From Jejuia sp049889775 (GTDB lineage Bacteria > Bacteroidota > Bacteroidia > Flavobacteriales > Flavobacteriaceae), in contig JBMHCT010000043.1 of the NCBI GenBank assembly GCA_049889775.1, positions 186,001 through 250,000 on the forward strand: DNA of 64,000 bases, read 5' to 3'. A program made the position numbers and the translations under genes. Positions 58,739 through 64,000 of this stretch are shown one piece after another; the first letter of the stretch is position 1, and each line of letters opens with the position of its first letter. The notes beneath the pieces were generated by a model, which was not told where the DNA came from, did no database searches, and was given only the letters and a program-made list of their open reading frames with translations.

Positions 58739-59350
58739 ATGAGGTTTACGCTTGTTGTGTTGAGTTTTTCATTATTGATTTCCTGTAGACAATCGGAAAA
58801 GTCGAATGAAGTATTGAAACAAGCAATTAACGTTTATTTGTATTCAGAACTTAAAGATGATATTAAAATTGACAGTTCTCTTTTTTTAATTGACAAGGCA
58901 TTGGAACTTGATGACCAAAACATTGGCGCACTAAATCACAAAACGACTCTTTTATTCATAAAAAAAGATTCCAAGGGTCTAATTCAATTGGTAGATAAAT
59001 TAATTGAATTAACAGATAGACCATTTTACTTAGCACAAAAAGCCATGTATCTTGAGCTTGATGGTAATCTACAAGAATCAAAAATGTATTATTCAAAGGC
59101 AATTGAAAAATATAAAAATTTTATGAATTCGAAGGTGCCTAATTTTGATTTAATGATTGAATATGTAGGAGTTTTGGAATCTTCGGGTGATTCCTTGAAG
59201 GCCAATAAAATTATCTTGGATATGAAGGAAATGAATTTTGAAGAATATCAAAAGGAAATGCTCGATTTGTATCAAGACCAAAGGGTATCCAAGAAAAGTA
59301 TATTTGAATTTTGGGATGGAGAGATTGATTACGATCAAATTGGAGAATAA
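58739..59350 (+). CDS. Putative lipoprotein with TPR-like repeats
   Basis: A 203-residue protein with a lipobox SLLISC (Cys16). The mature part is helical with TPR-like spacing: ALELDDQNIGALNHKTTLLFIK, then PFYLAQKAMYLELDGNLQESKMYYSKAIEKYKN and LMIEYVGVLESSGDSLKANKII. No enzyme motif is visible. It is probably a periplasmic or outer-membrane lipoprotein. It is not related to the neighbouring genes as far as can be seen. Confidence 0.8.
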   Translation: MRFTLVVLSFSLLISCRQSEKSNEVLKQAINVYLYSELKDDIKIDSSLFLIDKALELDDQNIGALNHKTTLLFIKKDSKGLIQLVDKLIELTDRPFYLAQKAMYLELDGNLQESKMYYSKAIEKYKNFMNSKVPNFDLMIEYVGVLESSGDSLKANKIILDMKEMNFEEYQKEMLDLYQDQRVSKKSIFEFWDGEIDYDQIGE

Positions 59351-59490
59351 AAACACCATCAACAATAAATTCAATAGAAATCGAAGTAGACTTTTGCATG
59401 ACTGATTACACAATAGAATAACAAAATAGACGATTCTAAAAGCATTTAATGCTTAGTTGTAAGTCATAACCTCTTAACCATAATGAACCA

Positions 59491-60180
59491 ATGAGCGCAA
59501 TATTCCCAATTATTATAATCATCGCCATAATCGGTATTGGTTTTTCAGCCTACTACTTCGGAAAAAAGCAAAGTATTCTTAGAAAATTATCTAAACTTAA
59601 GCGCAAAGACATCCTTCAATTTAGAACTAATGAACCTTCAAAAGTAACTGGTAAAGTATTGCATGTGCATGAGCCATTTGTTGCACCTTTTAGCAGGCGA
59701 AAATGTGTGGCTTATGAGTTTAAAATTCAACAGAAAAAAAAGCGAGGCAAGAATAGTTATTGGAAAACCTTAATAGACGAAAAAAATATTCAGGACTTTT
59801 TTATTGAGCAACGCGGTGAGGTGGCCATGATAAAACCACAGACCAATCCGCTAAATTTTGATATTTATTTGGTTGAAGACAAGCGCGTGACTTCAGGATT
59901 TTTAAAAGACCCATCACCAGAATTTCAAGATCTATTAGGCGCATACAAGATTGAAAGCACCAATATTTTAGGCTTTAATAAAACTTTAAAATACACCGAA
60001 CGTATTTTGGAAGTTGGGGAAACTGTTACGGTTGGTGGTATTGCAAAATGGAAAGCCGTAGATACAACTATAGAAGGTTACAACTACTCTAAAATTGCAA
60101 CTTTAGAAAGTTCAACTGAACAAAAAATAATAATTACAGATTTGCCTGATGCTCGGGATGAGAGACGCAGAGCTTTATAG
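59491..60180 (+). CDS. Membrane protein with a GIDE/BAM-like domain
   Basis: A 229-residue protein with one N-terminal transmembrane helix (about 3-24, IFPIIIIIAIIGIGFSAYYF). The rest resembles the GIDE (E3 ubiquitin ligase-associated, MULAN-type) domain of prokaryotes: VTGKVLHVHEPFVAPFSRRKCVAYEFKIQQKK, SYWKTLIDEKNIQDFFIEQRGEVAMIKP, and YTERILEVGETVTVGGIAKW. The bacterial role is unknown. The RING domain of the eukaryotic proteins is absent. It is convergent with the CBS gene. Confidence 0.75.
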   Translation: MSAIFPIIIIIAIIGIGFSAYYFGKKQSILRKLSKLKRKDILQFRTNEPSKVTGKVLHVHEPFVAPFSRRKCVAYEFKIQQKKKRGKNSYWKTLIDEKNIQDFFIEQRGEVAMIKPQTNPLNFDIYLVEDKRVTSGFLKDPSPEFQDLLGAYKIESTNILGFNKTLKYTERILEVGETVTVGGIAKWKAVDTTIEGYNYSKIATLESSTEQKIIITDLPDARDERRRAL

Positions 60181-60197
60181 AATAATTCAATATTCTA

Positions 60198-60662
60198 TTA
60201 CTTCCAAGTCTGCCCCTTCAGTTTCATAGCCGCTTTTAAAATATCTTTCTGACTTATTTGTCCCACCAATTTGCCATTTTCCACAATAGGGAAACGTCTG
60301 CGTTTAGCATTTAAAAACTTTTTGGCAGCATCGAAAATATTCATGTTGCCATCTATAGTTTCCACATTTTGTGCCATGTGTTTTTCAATGGTTTGGTCTT
60401 GCATTGGCATATTGTAGTAGCGGCTTTCACTAATTTGCTTAATACAATCTCCTTCTGAAATGATACCAATAAGTTCTCGCTTATCATTTACCACCGGTCC
60501 TCCAGAAATTCTATTCTTAATTAACGCTTGCATCACAGTTTCTATACTCTGGTCAGGAGTAAATGTAATCAGTTTTGTTGTCATGTAATCGCTTACCTTT
60601 AAAGGTACCTCTGTCGTGGTAGATTGCTGTCTTCTAGACCCTTGAAAGCTTTTAATTCCCAT
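60198..60662 (-). CDS. CBS-domain pair protein
   Basis: A 154-residue protein with two CBS domains after a short N-terminal tail. Domain 1 covers VSDYMTTKLITFTPDQSIETVMQALIKNRISGGPVVND (about 23-85), domain 2 EKHMAQNVETIDGNMNIFDAAKKF...FPIVENGKLVGQISQKDILKA (about 92-150). CBS pairs bind adenine nucleotides and regulate partner proteins; no partner is adjacent. Stand-alone pairs like this are common and often stress-linked. Confidence 0.93.
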   Translation of the reverse strand: MGIKSFQGSRRQQSTTTEVPLKVSDYMTTKLITFTPDQSIETVMQALIKNRISGGPVVNDKRELIGIISEGDCIKQISESRYYNMPMQDQTIEKHMAQNVETIDGNMNIFDAAKKFLNAKRRRFPIVENGKLVGQISQKDILKAAMKLKGQTWK

Positions 60663-60776
60663 AATATTTAGTTTTTAGTCTTTTAAATGTAAATAAAAAA
60701 AAGCAGTTATCCTAAAAGTAAATATCGCAACTATAATTTATGTACTTTTAAAAATAAGAACCTGCATTTTAAAATT

Positions 60777-63062
60777 ATGAGAAAAAAAACCATAGCCATT
60801 ATCTTAATGATCATAACTGTTTACTGGAGTTTTTCAACTATAATTCCCAATAAAATTTCATCTATTGATGCGCCAGAAACACAATTCTCAACGCAGCGAG
60901 CGCTTTTACATTTAAACGAAATATCAAAATCACCACATTATCTGGGTAGCGATAACCATAAAAATGTACGAGATTATATTTTGAAAGAACTCAAAAATCT
61001 TGGTATAACTACAGAATTACAAACGGATTACGCTATTGGCGAATGGGGTAATTTTTCTAAGCCTACAAACATTTTAGGACGAATAAAAGGTAGCGAAAAC
61101 GGGAAGGCGTTGTTGTTAATGTCGCATTATGATAGTCATCCGCACTCCTCATTAGGCGCTAGTGATGCAGGCTCGGGTGTGGTCACTATTTTAGAAGGGT
61201 TGCGGGCATTCTTGAAATCTAATACAGTGCCTAAGAATGATATTATAGTACTAATAACAGATGGAGAAGAATTAGGCTTAAATGGCGCAGATATTTTTGT
61301 AAACAAACATCCTTGGGCAAAGGATGTGGGTTTAGCGGTAAATTTTGAAGCTCGTGGGAGTGGAGGCTCCAGTATTATGTTGGTTGAAACCAATAAGGGT
61401 AATGCCAACTTAATTAAAGCTTTTGTAGACGCGAACCCAGAGTTTCCGTTAGGTAATTCACTTTTTTATAGTATTTACAAAATGTTGCCCAACGATACCG
61501 ATTTAACACGATTTAGAGAAGATGCCGATATTGATGGCTTCAATTTTGCATTTGTTGATGATCATTTTGATTATCATACGGCTTTGGATACTTATGAAAG
61601 ATTGGACAGAAACACCCTAGAGCATCAGGGCACGTATCTTACAGCAATGCTAAATTATTTTGGTGATGCAGATTTAGAGCACCTAAAAAGCGTTGATGAT
61701 GTGGTGTATTTTAATATGCCTTTTTTTAAGATGGTAACATATCCGTATTCCTGGATTATGCCACTTTTCATTTTAGCCGTTCTCTGTTTTGCGGGTTTAT
61801 TGTATTACGGATTTAAAACACAAAAATTAAAACTAAAGCCAATAGGTAAGGGATTTGCAGTGTTTACCGTTACGCTTGTGGCTTGTATTTTAGTTGGTGT
61901 CTATCTATGGAAACTGCTACTGCTAATGTATCCAGAATATCAAGAGATGCTCCATGGTTTTACGTACAACGGTCACGCTTATATTAAAGCCTTTACCTGT
62001 TTAGCAATTGCCATTTGCTTGATAGCTTATAACAAAGTATATGAACCTGAAAATGCCTCTAGTCTACTAGTAGCACCATTGTTTTTTTGGCTATTAATTT
62101 GTGGAGGTATTACCTTCGGATTGAAAGGCGCTAGCTTTTTTATCATTCCCGTTTATTTTGGGTTAATCAGCCTTTTTATGGTTTTAAGGCGAAAGCGACC
62201 CAACCTAATAGGGCTTACTGTATTCGGTTTTCCTGCACTTATGTTTTTTTCGCCGATGGTGCAAATGTTTCCGGTAGGACTCGGTTTAAAAATGCTGGTA
62301 GCATCAACCATTTTGGTGACCTTGTTATTTGGGTTGTTAGTTGGGGTATTTGCTTATTTTAAACATAAAAAACGATGGGGTTATTTGTTCTTGGTCTTGG
62401 TTTGTTACTTTTTGATAAGTGCGCATATGCAATCTAAATTTACCGAAGAAACCCCTAAACCAAATAGCTTGTTCTATGTTTTGGATGCTGATGCAAATAA
62501 AGCAAATTGGATGACTTATGATAAAGTTTTAGACGACTGGACAGCACATTTTTTTAATAAAGATTCGGACAATGCGGATGACATTACATTTAGTAGTAAG
62601 TACAACACTAGAGTACAATTTGTAAAAGAAACAGAAGTAATTCCATTATCGAAGCCCTTGATTGAGGTGACGTACGATACTATTATTGGCGAAATGAAAC
62701 ATATTGAAGTGTGTATTACTCCGCAGAGAGACATTCAGCGGATGGAGTTTTTTGCTAATAAGAGCTATGTATTTGATGAATTTAAAATTAACGGATTGGA
62801 AGTCGATAAAGGCAAAAACAAAGTATTTGCCAATAGAAATACGAACCGTCTTTTTACTTATTATGTCTCTGAAAATGAACCTTTGGAGCTACAATTAGTA
62901 ATTCCGAAAACTCAAAATACCTCACTCACGCTATACGAATCATCTCATACTATTTTTGATAACACGTTGCTTGATGTACCATCGAGACATAATAATATGA
63001 TACCGAAGCCCTTTGTGTTAAACGATGCGGTTATGGTGAAGAAAATAATAGCAATTAATTAA
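60777..63062 (+). CDS. M28-family metallopeptidase with C-terminal membrane segments
   Basis: A 761-residue membrane protein. An N-terminal signal anchor (IAIILMIITVYWSFST) is followed by a zinc aminopeptidase domain with LMSHYDSHPHSSLGASDAGSG (His and bridging Asp), VLITDGEELGLNGA (catalytic Glu pair), VNFEARGSGGSSIMLVET and FVDDHFDYHTALDTYERLD (second His). About eight hydrophobic helices follow from about residue 330 to 560, then a beta-rich extracytoplasmic tail. The layout matches the ER-type Fxna/yeast Pff1-like M28 peptidases also found in Bacteroidota. The protease domain would face the periplasm. Substrate unknown. Confidence 0.92.
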   Translation: MRKKTIAIILMIITVYWSFSTIIPNKISSIDAPETQFSTQRALLHLNEISKSPHYLGSDNHKNVRDYILKELKNLGITTELQTDYAIGEWGNFSKPTNILGRIKGSENGKALLLMSHYDSHPHSSLGASDAGSGVVTILEGLRAFLKSNTVPKNDIIVLITDGEELGLNGADIFVNKHPWAKDVGLAVNFEARGSGGSSIMLVETNKGNANLIKAFVDANPEFPLGNSLFYSIYKMLPNDTDLTRFREDADIDGFNFAFVDDHFDYHTALDTYERLDRNTLEHQGTYLTAMLNYFGDADLEHLKSVDDVVYFNMPFFKMVTYPYSWIMPLFILAVLCFAGLLYYGFKTQKLKLKPIGKGFAVFTVTLVACILVGVYLWKLLLLMYPEYQEMLHGFTYNGHAYIKAFTCLAIAICLIAYNKVYEPENASSLLVAPLFFWLLICGGITFGLKGASFFIIPVYFGLISLFMVLRRKRPNLIGLTVFGFPALMFFSPMVQMFPVGLGLKMLVASTILVTLLFGLLVGVFAYFKHKKRWGYLFLVLVCYFLISAHMQSKFTEETPKPNSLFYVLDADANKANWMTYDKVLDDWTAHFFNKDSDNADDITFSSKYNTRVQFVKETEVIPLSKPLIEVTYDTIIGEMKHIEVCITPQRDIQRMEFFANKSYVFDEFKINGLEVDKGKNKVFANRNTNRLFTYYVSENEPLELQLVIPKTQNTSLTLYESSHTIFDNTLLDVPSRHNNMIPKPFVLNDAVMVKKIIAIN

Positions 63063-63109
63063 AAATCAACAATTAATAAACTTTTAAGAGATTAAGTCCC
63101 AAATTTTTA

Positions 63110-63117
63110 TAGTTTTG
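63110..63117 (+). promoter_or_regulatory. Candidate -7 box before the TPR-type gene
   Basis: TAGTTTTG matches TAnnTTTG and lies 28 bases before the ATG at 63146. It sits in the 3' arm of an imperfect CCCAAA/TTTTGGG hairpin that may also weaken read-through from the M28 gene. Confidence 0.35.
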
Positions 63118-63145
63118 GGCATCAAAATTTAAACTAAAACGGACG

Positions 63146-63859
63146 ATGAAAAGATTTTTAATGGTATTGGCGATGGTTTGGGTATCAGGTATTGGAGCGC
63201 AAACGAATGACGCATTGATAAAACATTTTGAAGCTTACGGTAAGCAAATGAGAACCCAAGGCGATGTGCAAGGTATTATTAATGCAATGACACACTTAAA
63301 TGTGCTTGCGCCTTCTGAAGCTAGAAAGGATACCCTAGCTTATATTTATATGAGCGAGGGGCAATATATGCAGGCGTTAAATACTATTGGTATTGATAGA
63401 AAAATAGACGACTCTGATATTGCGGTTGAGGTTAAAGCGATGTCTTTAAAAGCAGTAAAGCAACCAGAACGTGCTTTAGCACATTTTGATGAAATGTTTA
63501 AAAGAAACCCAAGTCCAGAATTGGCATATGAGTTGGCAGAATTAAACATGCAACTTCAAAAATTGGATGCTGCCCTAACCCATATTAATTATGGTATAGC
63601 AAATGCGAAGCCAGATATGAAACGTGCGTATTACGAACAACAACAACCTTATCAAGTAGATTTAAAAAGTGCCTTTATGTATTTAAAAGCATTGCATTTG
63701 TTTCAGCAGGATAGAGAAAAAAATATAGATGCGGCTGTTGATATTTTAGACGACACTTTAAAAGCTTCACCTAATTTTAATTTGGTAAATCTTAGTAAAA
63801 CGGAATTGCTTAGACAAAAACAAATGCTTCAAGCGCAGGCCGCAAAACCAAAAGAGTAA
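63146..63859 (+). CDS. Exported TPR-like protein
   Basis: A 237-residue protein with signal peptide MKRFLMVLAMVWVSGIGAQ. The mature chain is helical with TPR-like repeats: DTLAYIYMSEGQYMQALNTI, KAMSLKAVKQPERALAHFDEMFKRNPSPELAYELAELNMQLQKLDAALTHINYGI, and KASPNFNLVNLSKTELLRQKQ. It probably acts as a scaffold in the periplasm. It has no catalytic motif. A terminator follows. Confidence 0.85.
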   Translation: MKRFLMVLAMVWVSGIGAQTNDALIKHFEAYGKQMRTQGDVQGIINAMTHLNVLAPSEARKDTLAYIYMSEGQYMQALNTIGIDRKIDDSDIAVEVKAMSLKAVKQPERALAHFDEMFKRNPSPELAYELAELNMQLQKLDAALTHINYGIANAKPDMKRAYYEQQQPYQVDLKSAFMYLKALHLFQQDREKNIDAAVDILDDTLKASPNFNLVNLSKTELLRQKQMLQAQAAKPKE

Positions 63860-63879
63860 ATCATTCAGATGTAAAATCT

Positions 63880-63918
63880 AAAAGCCAATACAACTCAGGT
63901 AATTGTTTTGGCTTTTTT
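63880..63918. terminator. Terminator after the TPR gene
   Basis: Arms AAAAGCCAA / TTGGCTTTT with a further ACAA/TTGT pairing inside, then TTTTTTTA. It lies between convergent genes and may work in both directions. Confidence 0.8.
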
Positions 63919-64000
63919 TATGGGCGATCAATACGCTGCGAGTCTTTCTCTAATTTTTTATTGAGTTGAAAGTTTAAATTAGAGTAAGAAACAAATAATT
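63918..64000 (-). CDS. C-terminus of an unidentified gene running off the right edge
   Basis: A minus-strand frame is open from the window end to a TAA at 63918-63920, next to the terminator. It ends ...YSNLNFQLNKKLEKDSQRIDRP. Too short to assign. The position just before a terminator on the convergent strand supports it being real. Confidence 0.4.
   Translation of the reverse strand, partial: LFVSYSNLNFQLNKKLEKDSQRIDRP

Overview
The window is AT-rich DNA from a member of the Bacteroidota, most likely a marine Flavobacteriaceae. The evidence is A-rich leaders instead of Shine-Dalgarno sites, several matches to the Bacteroidota -7 box TAnnTTTG, lipoproteins with short SxC lipoboxes, and gene sets typical of the group (fused glycine/ornithine-lipid acyltransferase, gltBD, porin-amt-glnK-amt). 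No rRNA, tRNA, CRISPR array, insertion sequence or integrase was seen.

Layout. (1) 1-4330: housekeeping genes, with the start of an OlsF-type acyltransferase cut by the left edge, aspartate kinase and a GNAT enzyme on the minus strand, then fructose-1,6-bisphosphatase and a small membrane protein. (2) 4353-17678: a nitrogen/carbon island with glutamate synthase (gltD, gltB), a beta-barrel porin, two ammonium transporters around one P-II protein, and PEP carboxylase. (3) 17942-22461: an unassigned protein with a cysteine cluster, then nadA-nadB. (4) 22463-55482: a 33-kb glycan-degradation cluster. (5) 55508-64000: a mixed block with ssb, a DinB-like protein, an aldo/keto reductase, an orphan colicin-type immunity protein, acetyltransferase, zinc-ribbon, TPR, GIDE-like and CBS proteins, and an M28 membrane peptidase.

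The glycan cluster is the accessory heart of the window. Seventeen reading frames, all on the plus strand, follow a divergent, membrane-anchored winged-helix regulator. They encode uronate isomerase UxaC, three GH2 enzymes, two S1 sulfatases, a parallel beta-helix/beta-propeller fusion, a GH117-like protein, two DUF1080 modules, a sialate-O-acetylesterase-type esterase, two TIM-barrel proteins with GH67 (alpha-glucuronidase)-like features, a GH30, a second beta-helix protein and two GH29 alpha-L-fucosidases. Almost all carry export signals. The inferred substrate is a sulfated, possibly acetylated, fucose- and uronate-containing algal glycan: sulfatases, esterase and fucosidases strip decorations, GH2/GH30/GH117/GH67-like enzymes cut the rest, and UxaC starts uronate catabolism in the cytoplasm. 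No SusC/SusD pair, transporter, sulfatase maturase or later uronate enzyme lies in the window.

Most notable: the regulator faces a phased CGTTAA repeat array at 23651-23686; a single in-frame TGA splits what looks like one tandem DUF1080 protein (38281); the beta-helix/propeller fusion and the two GH67-like proteins are candidate new enzymes; and four exact 10-bp-phased repeats lie between ssb and the dinB-like gene (55941-55980).
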